Shown here piece after piece: positions 18,901 through 26,718 of a stretch of 64,000 nucleotides of DNA (positions are counted from its first letter, which is position 1; every line of letters begins with the position of its first letter). The position numbers and the translations under genes were made by a program. The stretch is from WRGA01 sp031553395 (GTDB lineage: Bacteria; Bacteroidota; Bacteroidia; Bacteroidales; WRGA01): the NCBI GenBank assembly GCA_031553395.1, contig JAVBLR010000016.1, forward strand, positions 1 to 64,000, in the 5' to 3' direction. The notes beneath the pieces were generated by a model, which worked only from the letters and a program-made list of their open reading frames with translations, made no database searches and was not told the origin of the DNA.

Positions 18901-19121
18901 TCTTCAAGCGGAATAATAACCGAATTCATAACCACATCGGCGCTTGCACCGGGATAACTTGCCGAAATACGCACTGTAGGCGGTGCAATATTAGGATATT
19001 GTTCGATAGGAAGTAAAAATAATCCAATCAAACCTAATACCACAATAAATATGGATATTACGGTCGACAGTACCGGCCTGTCTATAAAGGTCTTCAAAAT
19101 AGATGAATTATTGTCCGCCAT
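15936..19121 (-). CDS. RND efflux pump, HAE1 (AcrB) family
   Basis: 1061 residues, the normal length for AcrB-type proton-driven inner-membrane pumps. The start TFIDRPVLSTVISIFIVVLGLIGL includes TM1. The proton-relay pair is in GIVVDDAIVVVEAV (about residues 404-417, TM4), and the conserved Lys is in GLLAKNAILIVEYAS (about 945-959, TM10). Two large periplasmic loops, each starting with the canonical LPIEQYPNIAPPTVRI and TGFVPQEDNG patterns, give the tandem architecture. It moves drugs or other amphiphiles from periplasm or inner leaflet to a TolC channel. The ATG follows the stop of the adaptor gene by one base, so the two are translationally linked. Confidence 0.96.
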   Translation of the reverse strand: MADNNSSILKTFIDRPVLSTVISIFIVVLGLIGLFLLPIEQYPNIAPPTVRISASYPGASADVVMNSVIIPLEEAVNGVEGMTYMTSTASNSGSASITIYFKQGINPDIAAVNVQNLAATATPLLPAAVTQIGVTVKKQQSSTVLMMSLVSNNKDYDARFLQNYANINLLPQIQRVYGVGDASAYSSQNYSMRIWLKPDKMASYQINPSEVIAALDDQNIEAAPGQLGQNSNQSFQYTINYTGLLKAPEEFENIIIRSNNGQVLKVKDIADVELGSLDYTVATETDGRPSVAISVSQTAGSNARELINNVKAVVDDAAKSFPPGVEIIYLMDSNEFLDASILKVVHTLIEAFILVFIVVFIFLQDVRSAIIPGIAVPVAIIGTFCFLNVLGFSINLLTLFALVLAIGIVVDDAIVVVEAVHAELDKGEKNPRKASLKAMGEIAPAIVSITLVMASVFIPVSFIGGTTGVFYKQFGLTLAIAIMISAVNALTLSPALSALFLKSHVENPNEKNIFKRFFTSFNHVFQSGTKKYGNGIQFLGKKGHRWITIAIIVVCFLILGGLVKFLPTGFVPQEDNGSVMGMITLAPGASLERTDSIVSQVVDIAEQIGGVDHVLNITGVNFMGGQGSSYGSIILKLKPWDKRKYSYNEVASMLTEKTKDIQNATFLFFGTPTLQGFGLSTGVELDLQDKTGGDISKFYGIANQFLAKMRERSEVMTAYSSFNPNFPQKLIEADVAKIKEAGLTLSDIMTTMQAYIGSMYISNFILYGKQFRVMIQAAPEYRKSLEDMPGLTVKTADGSMAPITEFITIKDITGPQTLERFNMFSAIDATIIPNFVKGYSTGDVIKIVEEVSKETLPEGYGFEFSGMTREEASQSSQTILIFGICLIFVYLLLSALYESYIIPLSVILCLPVGLSGIYAFLMIFGVHQGIVNNIYVQISLIMLIGLLAKNAILIVEYASQRRKNGMSIVDAAVNGAKARLRPILMTSFAFICGLMPLMFASGAGAIGNRSIGISAVGGMLIGTLLGIIVIPSLYIIFQTIQDKLGGSKNESPDEAENLKTT

Positions 19122-19122
19122 A

Positions 19123-20250
19123 TCACTTTGTTTTTTGAGTTGATTGTTCCTTTTGGATTCCTATTCTCATTCCATCATGAAGAGTTGCTATCCCATCAAT
19201 TACAATCGTATCTCCATCTGAAAGGCCTCCGGTAACAGCATAATATTTCCCACCGGGCATGGATTCTGCTGTAATAACCATTTGTTTAACTGTATCTTGC
19301 TTTACTTTATATACCAAAATCTTATCTTGTTCTTCGAAAGTTGCTTTTTGAGGAATGACAAAAACATTGTCAATATCTTGTGGCATAGATATCTTTCCAC
19401 TTGAACCGCTTCTCAATAACCCTTGTTCATTTGAAAATTCTGCCCTGAAGTTTACCGAACCGGTAGAAACATCCACAACTCCGGAAATTGTCTCCACTTT
19501 CCCTTTCTCAGGGTAAATACTTCCATCAGCCATAATCAACGTAACAAGTGGAAGATTTTTAATCTTATCGGCCTGAGTATTACCAGAAGCATCTTTGAGA
19601 AACAACATCAAGTCTTTTTCATTCATGGAAAAATAAGCATATGCTTGTTTTATATTGGAAACAGTAGTTAATAAATTAGTACTATTAACCAAACTTCCCT
19701 GACGATAAGGAATTGTTCCAACCACACCATCTACCGGACTACTAACATTTGTCCAGCTTAATGTAGCCCTGGCATTTGTAAGTGCTGCCTGTGCCTGCTT
19801 TAAGGAGGCTTGAGCAGATTCATACGCATTTTCATATGTTTTGAGTTGAACAGGGCTTATAATTCCTTTATCTGCTAATGGACGTATCCGATTAACATCA
19901 AGCTCAGCTGTATTTAATTGAGCTTGGGCGCTATTAACTGCTTCTTGCTCTGTAGCAAATGATTGTTCGGATACCGGTGAGTTAATTTTAAATAAGGTTT
20001 GCCCTTTTTTCACGACAGACCCTTCGTCTACATAAATAGCATCAATAAAACCATCTACCCTCGGACGGATTTCAATATCTTCCTGACCTTTGATTATTGC
20101 CGGATAAATATTTTCCAATTCGGCAGTTTGCTTAGACATAACAGCTACCGGATAATCTTGCACTGATATAGTATGTGTATCTTGCTTATTTCTACATCCT
20201 GTAAAAGTAAGCAAGATGAATATTATTAGAATAAGCCTCTTTGCTTTCAT
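19123..20250 (-). CDS. RND periplasmic adaptor (AcrA/MFP family) lipoprotein
   Basis: The adaptor that connects the inner-membrane pump to the outer-membrane channel. I chose the ATG at 20250, because it gives a clean lipoprotein signal (MKAKRLILIIFILLTFTGC, Cys 19). The frame is open 12 codons further to 20286, but that extension would spoil the signal. Domains: a barrel-sandwich/lipoyl half (RPRVDGFIDAIYVDEGSVVKKG, about 52-73), an alpha-hairpin coiled coil (about 85-150), the second lipoyl half (VSSPVDGVVGTIPYRQGSLV), then beta-barrel and membrane-proximal domains (RAEFSNEQGLLRSG, VIPQKATFE). The gene is divergent from gyrB and first of the efflux operon. Confidence 0.94.
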   Translation of the reverse strand: MKAKRLILIIFILLTFTGCRNKQDTHTISVQDYPVAVMSKQTAELENIYPAIIKGQEDIEIRPRVDGFIDAIYVDEGSVVKKGQTLFKINSPVSEQSFATEQEAVNSAQAQLNTAELDVNRIRPLADKGIISPVQLKTYENAYESAQASLKQAQAALTNARATLSWTNVSSPVDGVVGTIPYRQGSLVNSTNLLTTVSNIKQAYAYFSMNEKDLMLFLKDASGNTQADKIKNLPLVTLIMADGSIYPEKGKVETISGVVDVSTGSVNFRAEFSNEQGLLRSGSSGKISMPQDIDNVFVIPQKATFEEQDKILVYKVKQDTVKQMVITAESMPGGKYYAVTGGLSDGDTIVIDGIATLHDGMRIGIQKEQSTQKTK

Positions 20251-20376
20251 ATATTCAACATGGTATTGATTCTGATAGTTATACATGTAATTTTATAACT
20301 TTTATTTTTATTAGATTGTTCAGCTTTTTACGAATTATTAAAAATATTTACATCGACACCGATTTGAATGTTTTTC

Positions 20377-20432
20377 GGCTAATGGCTAATGGCAAAGGGA
20401 AGCGTGCATAGTCTTTCGTTTGCCATTTGCCC
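20377..20432. repeat. CTAATGGCAAA short repeat with inverted partner
   Basis: GGCTAATGGCTAATGGCAAA (20377-20396) contains two CTAATGG units, and CGTTTGCCATTTGCCC (20417-20432) is an imperfect reverse complement. The same word appears at 51687-51763 around the terminator between the sufE-like and PL11 genes, so it is a dispersed repeat family. Confidence 0.6.
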
Positions 20433-20480
20433 AGACCTTCAAAACGGATTCAATTTGAATTTAATTTTATCATTATTTCC

Positions 20481-20511
20481 TTGAACAATCCGATAATTTT
20501 TCGTATATTTG
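20481..20511 (+). promoter_or_regulatory. gyrB promoter
   Basis: TTG (20481-20483), exactly 20 bases, then TATATTTG (20504-20511): an exact match to the Bacteroides housekeeping promoter. The predicted start is near 20518, about 180 nt before the gyrB ATG. Confidence 0.75.
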
Positions 20512-20696
20512 TTCGTTTTTACGGAATAAAAAACAACAAATCTCACTCACATTATTCCATTAATTATCAATAAAATACATAATATTCAATAGAATTATTT
20601 TTAGACTTAAAAATAATTAAACCCGCAAACTAAAACCTCTAAAGCAGGTCTTTAGGATGTTATTGATTTTTGTTTTGTAATATGTAAATTTACAGT

Positions 20697-22655
20697 ATGA
20701 CACAAGAAGAAAAATTAGAGAAATCAAAGGCGTATTCCGCCGACAGTATTCAAGTACTTGAAGGATTAGAAGCCGTTCGTAAACGACCGGCAATGTATAT
20801 TGGAGACATTAGCGTAAAAGGGTTACACCACTTGGTTTATGAGGTTGTAGATAACTCCATAGACGAAGCGTTGGCCGGTTATTGTACAGATATTGAAGTA
20901 ATAATCAACGAAGATAACTCCATTACCGTATCTGATAACGGACGTGGAATTCCGGTTGACTATCACGAGAAAGAAAAAAAATCGGCACTGGAAGTTGTTA
21001 TGACGGTTTTGCATGCCGGAGGTAAATTCGATAAAGATTCTTATAAAGTATCGGGAGGATTACACGGAGTAGGGGTTTCGTGTGTAAACGCATTGTCTAC
21101 TTTCATGCGTGTGGAAGTACATCGTAACGGAACTATCTACGAACAGGAATACTCTTGTGGAAAACCTCAATTTGCCGTAAGAGAAGCAGGAAAAACCGAT
21201 AAAACGGGAACAATTACAACATTTACGCCTGATGCAAGTATTTTCACAGTAACTGAGTATAAATACGACATTCTTGCCGGTCGTTTGCGCGAATTGGCCT
21301 TTTTGAATGCCGGCATCAGTCTTATTTTAACGGATAAACGAGTTAAGCTGGAAGATGGTTCTTTTAAATTCGAAAGATTCTATTCGCAAGAAGGATTAAA
21401 AGAATTTGTTCGCTTTATTGATGAAGCCCGTGAAAAATTGATTGAAGATGTTATTCACATAACAACTGAAAAACAGGGAATTCCTGTTGAAGTTGCAATG
21501 ACTTACAATACTTCTTACAATGAGAATATTTTTTCTTACGTAAATAATATCAATACCATCGAAGGAGGGACCCACTTGGCAGGATTCCGCCGTGGATTGA
21601 CACGTACATTGAAAAAATATGCCGAAGACTCGAAAATGCTTGAAAAGCTGAAAATCGAAATCAGTGGCGATGACTTCCGTGAAGGATTAACAGCTGTTGT
21701 TTCTATTAAAGTAGCTGAACCTCAATTTGAGGGACAAACCAAAACCAAATTAGGCAACAACGAAGTTATCGGTGCCGTGGACATGGCTGTAGGTGAAGCG
21801 TTAGGATATTATTTGGAAGAACATCCCAAAGAAGCCAAAATCATTGTAGATAAAGTAATCTTAGCAGCGACCGCAAGGCATGCTGCCCGCAAGGCACGGG
21901 AAATGGTTCAACGCAAATCACCGCTTACAGGTGGTGGATTACCGGGAAAATTAGCCGATTGTTCGGATAAAGATCCTGCCCGTTGCGAAGTATTCCTTGT
22001 CGAAGGAGACTCGGCAGGTGGAACAGCTAAACAAGGCCGTGACCGTAATTTTCAGGCAATTCTTCCTTTACGTGGAAAAATTCTGAATGTTGAAAAAGCC
22101 ATGCAACACAAAGTGCTGGAAAGTGAAGAAATCCGGAATATTTACACGGCTTTAGGCGTTACCATTGGTACGGAAGAAGATTCTAAAGAATTGAATCTAA
22201 CAAAACTTCGTTATCATAAAGTAATTATCATGACTGATGCCGACGTCGATGGAAGCCACATTGCCACACTTATCCTGACTTTCTTTTTCCGTCATATGAA
22301 GCAATTAATAGAAAGAGGATATGTGTATATTGCCACTCCCCCACTCTATTTGTGTAAAAAAGGGAAAACAGAGGAATATTGCTGGGATGAACAACAACGT
22401 CAGGCTTTTATCAATAAATATGGCGGTGGAAATGAGAATTCTGTTCATACACAACGATATAAAGGTCTTGGAGAAATGAATGCTTTACAATTGTGGGATA
22501 CAACGATGAATCCCGAACATCGCACATTAAAACAAGTTGCCATTGAAAACGCTGCCGAAGCCGATCACGTTTTTTCTATGTTGATGGGTGAAGATGTTGC
22601 TCCTCGTAGGGAATTCATTGAAGAAAATGCAACGTATGCAAAAATTGATGCGTAA
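20697..22655 (+). CDS. gyrB: DNA gyrase subunit B
   Basis: 652 residues. It is the ATPase and TOPRIM subunit of the type IIA topoisomerase that introduces negative supercoils. The GHKL ATPase domain shows VYEVVDNSIDEALAG (about 50-64), DNGRGIPVD (about 80-88) and GGLHGVGVSCVNALS (about 119-133). A transducer domain follows. TOPRIM carries EGDSAGGTAKQGRDRNFQAI (about 436) and the metal-binding DADVDGSHI (about 514). The C-terminal QRYKGLGEMNALQLW motif closes the domain. The length fits gyrB without the extra insert of enterobacterial GyrB. It has its own promoter and terminator and is one of only two plus-strand genes here. ParE is the alternative call, but the short TOPRIM region and sequence details favour GyrB. 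Confidence 0.96.
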   Translation: MTQEEKLEKSKAYSADSIQVLEGLEAVRKRPAMYIGDISVKGLHHLVYEVVDNSIDEALAGYCTDIEVIINEDNSITVSDNGRGIPVDYHEKEKKSALEVVMTVLHAGGKFDKDSYKVSGGLHGVGVSCVNALSTFMRVEVHRNGTIYEQEYSCGKPQFAVREAGKTDKTGTITTFTPDASIFTVTEYKYDILAGRLRELAFLNAGISLILTDKRVKLEDGSFKFERFYSQEGLKEFVRFIDEAREKLIEDVIHITTEKQGIPVEVAMTYNTSYNENIFSYVNNINTIEGGTHLAGFRRGLTRTLKKYAEDSKMLEKLKIEISGDDFREGLTAVVSIKVAEPQFEGQTKTKLGNNEVIGAVDMAVGEALGYYLEEHPKEAKIIVDKVILAATARHAARKAREMVQRKSPLTGGGLPGKLADCSDKDPARCEVFLVEGDSAGGTAKQGRDRNFQAILPLRGKILNVEKAMQHKVLESEEIRNIYTALGVTIGTEEDSKELNLTKLRYHKVIIMTDADVDGSHIATLILTFFFRHMKQLIERGYVYIATPPLYLCKKGKTEEYCWDEQQRQAFINKYGGGNENSVHTQRYKGLGEMNALQLWDTTMNPEHRTLKQVAIENAAEADHVFSMLMGEDVAPRREFIEENATYAKIDA

Positions 22656-22677
22656 ATAATCAAAATAAAAAATCCAC

Positions 22678-22720
22678 AAAAAGGGGTTGTTCAACAAAAA
22701 AATTGAACAACCCCTTTTTT
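22678..22720 (+). terminator. gyrB terminator
   Basis: AAAAAGGGGTTGTTCAA and TTGAACAACCCCTTTTT form a 17-bp perfect stem with a short A-rich loop, 22 bases past the gyrB stop and followed by T residues. The remaining bases to 22886 are AT-rich and hold nothing I recognise. Confidence 0.95.
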
Positions 22721-22886
22721 AACACTTTTTCTTCGACATCGACCTGTTTGATTTCAAATATTCAAATCTCAGAGAGTTAAAGTCATACTCCGAATGATTG
22801 TTTTTTATTGTATAACAATTACTTATTAAAAAAAACAATCCCATTTTCAGTATAATAAAAAATACACTAAAAATAGAATCGGATTA

Positions 22887-22924
22887 AAAAAGCCCCTTAT
22901 GGGATAAACCCAAAGGGACTTTTT
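22887..22924 (-). terminator. Terminator of the first PATR protein gene
   Basis: AAAAAG/CTTTTT, CCCTT/AAGGG and TGGG/CCCA make a hairpin with one mismatch and an ATAAA loop. It lies about 38 bases past the stop at 22962. The hairpin at 26641-26680 is nearly the same sequence, so the terminator was copied together with the gene. Confidence 0.9.
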
Positions 22925-22961
22925 CTCTTGACCTTTTTACTTTACCAAAAAGACACCTATT

Positions 22962-25682
22962 TTATTTATTAAAAATTTTAGAAACGCCTGTAGAACCATC
23001 TGTGTATTTCACTTTTACTACAACCAATCCTTTATAATCCTTATTTACTTGTCTTCCTGTTACATCGTAATATTCTGTAGAAGCAATTTCTTTAGAATAA
23101 TCGATAGGAGCAATACCTGAACCTACAGGACCTGTATAAGTCAACTCTCCTGAGTAAGGATTGAATTCCCAATCTGTTGCAGGTTCCGGAAATTCAATAG
23201 AACTAAAGCCCAATGGATTAATTCCCAATTCATAATTAGCAAAATCTAAAATTTTGAAAGTACCTGTTGTTGTAGGAAGATTTTGCATAACAACCTTCAA
23301 TACACCACCATAGTACAAATCTCCAGCTCCCGTTATTTTATCAACAGAAGTGCTATTTACATTAATAATTGTTGTAGAACCATCTTGTAAAGAAAGTGGG
23401 CCACCCAGCGTTAAATTTCCAGTGATAGTTCCAAATATAGTTGTTTGAAGAGTACTTATTACTCCTGAACCAGCTAATGTAGCACCTGCATCAACAGTTA
23501 TGGCTGGTACACTTTCATTTTCACCTAATTGACCATCAACTTTCAAAGTTCCTTCATTTACATATATATTACCAAAATTAGCGGATAAACTATTACCTGT
23601 CAATGTCCATATTCCTGTACCTTTCTTGTAAAGGAAAATTTTAGCCAAAGGAGCAGTTCCATAATTTCTAATTGTACCTGCAAAAGTAGCATCTGTATTC
23701 AAACTTCCAATTTCATAATTCTCGTGACGATTTGCATTATTAACGAAACCACCTTCAAGAGCTGCTCCTTCATCCCCGCTCAATTCCCCAATTTTTGCGG
23801 TAGTAAATTTATCTACTGGAGGAGTTCCAGGATCAGATCCTTGATTGTAATGAGGCAATATGCGTACTCCATTTCCTGCATGAATTTTTACTTCTGCAAA
23901 ATTTGCAGAGCCAACAGCAAAAGCAGCAGAATCTAATGCAGTTGTTACATTGATAGCAGTTCCTGCAGGGAATGTACTTCCTGACCAGTTGTTTGCCCAT
24001 GTTGAACTTGTTAATCTTCCCGGTTGAGTAAGACTAACATTTACTTTTTCAAATCCTTCTACTTTCAAAGAGTAAGAATTTGAATTCTGAGCAGCTTCAA
24101 TATTAAGAGTTCCTCCCATTCCAACAACAGGTCTGTTAAAATCAGCACCAGCATTAATTTTTAATATAGCAGCTTCATCTACAAGATATTTATTTGCAAC
24201 ATCAATATTAGTCACTTCCAATGTTCCACCATTTAATTCAATAAGCCCCTCTCCCATTTTGTTGATAAATCCAAGTTTAGCAGACTTATTTACTTCTATT
24301 TTCCCTGTACCTTTCAATATCCCTGTACCAGTAATAGAATATCCTTCAGCATTAATAAGCAAATTACCACTACCTAAATCCATATTGCCGTTCAAATCAA
24401 TTTCTTTAGGAGCAGCATCATCTGAAAACTCCACATTATTCATATTCTGGTATCCTAATTGATTTATATTATTCGTAGTAAAGTTAGCATCCAATTCATT
24501 CCACTTATCACTTATAGTACCTTTCCAAGTATAAGTCCCAGTGGTTGCCAAGTATTTTTTAAATTTAGCAGTAATTTCATTAGTAACTCCACTTTGAACC
24601 AAAACAGATTCAGTACTCGTAGCTTCAGCATCATAAGCATAATAATTATCATTATTTATAAACCATGATTTATCTGCTGCAGTAAGTTGAAAATCCAAGC
24701 CAACTTCTTGATCTTCTGCAACTCTATCTGCTTTTGCTTCTACGTTCTCTGTGTCTTTATAGTGTACAATTACGTCTTCCTGTCCTATAGAAGGAACTCT
24801 TTCATACACTTGAAAATTATCAACATACACATCAAATGGTGTTGAAGCACCTGCATTTCCCTGATTACTTGATCTATTTCCCATTATTCCAAATGCATGC
24901 AAATCTGTTGGAGTGTCCGTTAAAAAATCAAGATCAGAAATGGTTTGAGTGTTAGATGGATTATCTGTTTCTGTGATGATAATGGAAACTTTTTTTGTTG
25001 TAAAATTAAGAGCAAAAGACATATGATACCATACCGATTTTGTGAATACAACATCTGTTATAGTACTTTCATTATACATTGTTGTCTCAGCATCCGTTGT
25101 ACCAGCTCTTCTAAACCCGGGATATTGTCCTGAATCAAAAACAGGAATGATGGTATCAGGACGAGTACCTTCGACTCTTAAAGCTTCTGGTCCCTGAATA
25201 TCTTTATTCCATACATGGAATTTACCTGTGGTACCCACGAAATATACACCAACAATAGCATCTGTAATACCTCCATTTGCAACACCCTTGCTTCCTAACA
25301 AATAAAAACCAAGAGCATTCTTGACAGCAGTACCAGCAGTTACCATATTTATATCAAAATCCACATTAATAAGTTCCTTATCTTCTGTTGATGCAAACTT
25401 AATTTCTTTTCCTCTAGAACCACCATCAGCACCCCCATTAAAACGAAGTGCATCATGAATAACACTTCCAGTATTATTAACACCACAACCTGCACTTCGT
25501 CCAAATATACCAGCAGTAGCATTATATGTATCACCTGCAACGGTAAATGTAGATGGAATTGCAGTTAACCCATCAAAATTCACATTGATGAGATACTTAT
25601 TCCAATAAGATTGGGCATGCGACACCTGAGTACCACATAAGGCAATTACAGCCGCCCAAAACAATGTAGATAGTTTATTCAT
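22962..25682 (-). CDS. T9SS-exported surface protein with autotransporter-type (PATR) repeats, copy 1
   Basis: 906 residues with a signal peptide (MNKLSTLFWAAVIALCGTQVSHAQ). Residues about 30-290 resemble a lectin-like jelly roll (LINVNFDGLTAIPSTF, YHMSFALNFTTKKVSIII, FDVYVDNFQVYE). About 300-375 is a small VIVHYKDTENVEA-type domain reminiscent of MucBP. From 380 on there is a beta-solenoid of passenger-type repeats (GKIEVNKSAKLGFINKMGEG, NEGTLKVDGQLG, ITVDAGATLAGSGVI, TGNLTLGGPLSL). The C-terminal 70 residues (IASTEYYDVTGRQVNKDYKG to SKIFNK) form a T9SS sorting domain. It is probably a surface adhesin or glycan-binding protein; no enzyme motif is seen. The copy at 26719-29370 has the same architecture. 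The gene lies 47 bases after a frameshifted lipoprotein gene and probably shares its promoter. Confidence 0.85.
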   Translation of the reverse strand: MNKLSTLFWAAVIALCGTQVSHAQSYWNKYLINVNFDGLTAIPSTFTVAGDTYNATAGIFGRSAGCGVNNTGSVIHDALRFNGGADGGSRGKEIKFASTEDKELINVDFDINMVTAGTAVKNALGFYLLGSKGVANGGITDAIVGVYFVGTTGKFHVWNKDIQGPEALRVEGTRPDTIIPVFDSGQYPGFRRAGTTDAETTMYNESTITDVVFTKSVWYHMSFALNFTTKKVSIIITETDNPSNTQTISDLDFLTDTPTDLHAFGIMGNRSSNQGNAGASTPFDVYVDNFQVYERVPSIGQEDVIVHYKDTENVEAKADRVAEDQEVGLDFQLTAADKSWFINNDNYYAYDAEATSTESVLVQSGVTNEITAKFKKYLATTGTYTWKGTISDKWNELDANFTTNNINQLGYQNMNNVEFSDDAAPKEIDLNGNMDLGSGNLLINAEGYSITGTGILKGTGKIEVNKSAKLGFINKMGEGLIELNGGTLEVTNIDVANKYLVDEAAILKINAGADFNRPVVGMGGTLNIEAAQNSNSYSLKVEGFEKVNVSLTQPGRLTSSTWANNWSGSTFPAGTAINVTTALDSAAFAVGSANFAEVKIHAGNGVRILPHYNQGSDPGTPPVDKFTTAKIGELSGDEGAALEGGFVNNANRHENYEIGSLNTDATFAGTIRNYGTAPLAKIFLYKKGTGIWTLTGNSLSANFGNIYVNEGTLKVDGQLGENESVPAITVDAGATLAGSGVISTLQTTIFGTITGNLTLGGPLSLQDGSTTIINVNSTSVDKITGAGDLYYGGVLKVVMQNLPTTTGTFKILDFANYELGINPLGFSSIEFPEPATDWEFNPYSGELTYTGPVGSGIAPIDYSKEIASTEYYDVTGRQVNKDYKGLVVVKVKYTDGSTGVSKIFNK

Positions 25683-25729
25683 AATAAAACAGTTTAAATT
25701 AATAATATATTAATAAATTCATTTCTTAG

Positions 25730-26369
25730 TTAACGTTCCAGCAAGTCATTTTCGAAAAACAGATGATACTCATACTTATCTGTACAAAGTATAGTTTCAT
25801 CACCATATTCACTGCTCACGCTTTCCGGATACAAAGAATATTCTCTACCAGTATCCGGATCTTTGATTATGAATCCAAATCCACTAGCCTGTATTAATTT
25901 CATGGCATTTGCATACTCAAGAGGAAATGCACTCTGCTCCACATATGGAAACACTTGTCGTAAATTAGCAAGCACCTGAGCATCCTCAAGTATTACATAT
26001 AGCGGATAATTAGGAATTGTCTTTGAAAATCCAAATATACATTTCTATCAGGAGTCAACAGAATATCAGAAAAATCTCCCGGATTAGGACAATTATCAGT
26101 AACACTAAGTGCAAGATAAGACCCATCAAAAAATATTGACTCTGTCAATGTGTATAAAGCTGGTAACCCTCCCGTCAAAGGCGCAATTGTAATATAATAC
26201 CCCGGAGTAGTTTTATTGGGACCAAAAAATTTCAACCCACAACGAATTTCAATGGGGCGAAGATTATTCGTCGCTCTCAATGTAGCAGTATTATCAACAA
26301 CTACATCTCATTACTACATGAGCTAAATAACAATGCAATAATGGGAAGGCTTAAAAGTAACTTTTTCAT
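25730..26369 (-). pseudogene. Frameshifted lipoprotein gene
   Basis: Three adjoining frames give one protein if two single bases are restored. Frame 1 starts at the ATG at 26369 with MKKLLLSLPIIALLFSSCSN, a textbook lipoprotein signal, and stops three codons later. Frame 2 (about 26305 to 25993) continues with DVVVDNTATLRATNNL and stops after LIIRYM. Frame 3 takes over near 26030 (SKTIPNYPLYVILEDAQVLA) and runs to LLER at 25732. The offsets (89 and 305 bases between codon positions) both fit a loss of one base. The full product would be about 212 residues. I do not recognise the family. The promoter at 26432-26494 is intact. Sequencing error is the main alternative, although neither site is a long homopolymer. 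Confidence 0.75.
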
Positions 26370-26431
26370 AGCATTTTAAATTTAAATTAGACACTAAAAT
26401 TAAACTTAAAAGATTCAAAAAAAATAACAAA

Positions 26432-26494
26432 CAAATGTATGCATTTCCCAACCTCTAACAACTGTAAAATAGTACATAATTATGGAAAACAGTC
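26432..26494 (-). promoter_or_regulatory. Regulon promoter 1: paired repeat plus TACATTTG
   Basis: On the plus strand TGTAAAATAGTACA (26463) and TGGAAAACAGTC (26483) start 20 bases apart. 23 bases downstream in transcription direction is TACATTTG (26439-26432, minus), a perfect -7 box. There is no -33 TTG, as expected for an activator-dependent promoter. The same arrangement precedes the 26719-29370 and 45549-48101 genes. It drives the frameshifted lipoprotein gene and probably PATR copy 1. Confidence 0.75.
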
Positions 26495-26640
26495 TTTATT
26501 CGAGTTAACAATTAATAATTGTCAATCACTAGTTCAATATATAACTTACAAATAACACATTAATTATAAGAATATTATAGCTTATAATTTGAAAATACAC
26601 TTGATTATTCTCAACTCTTAACTATTGAAATATAAATATA

Positions 26641-26680
26641 AAAAAGCCCCTTATGGGCTTTACACCCAAAGGGACTTTTT
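26641..26680 (-). terminator. Terminator of the second PATR protein gene
   Basis: AAAAAG/CTTTTT, CCCTT/AAGGG and TGGG/CCCA as in the 22887-22924 hairpin, with the loop CTTTA changed. It lies about 40 bases past the stop at 26719. The rest of 26495-26640 is AT-rich without features. Confidence 0.9.
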
Positions 26681-26718
26681 CTCTCAGTCTTTTTTTACTT
26701 TACCTAAAAGACTCCTAT

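Larger units (their letters stand above)
20251..20696. other. Divergent intergenic region, efflux operon / gyrB
   Basis: About 446 bases. It holds a CTAATGG repeat with an inverted partner (20377-20432) and the gyrB promoter (20481-20511), followed by an AT-rich leader of about 180 nt. I found no clear promoter for the minus-strand efflux operon and no recognisable operator for a TetR- or MarR-type repressor. Confidence 0.6.

Noticed and set aside
20251..20286. Extended start of the efflux adaptor (MYNYQNQYHV...)
   Set aside because: The downstream ATG at 20250 gives a proper lipoprotein signal; the extension would put 12 polar residues ahead of it.
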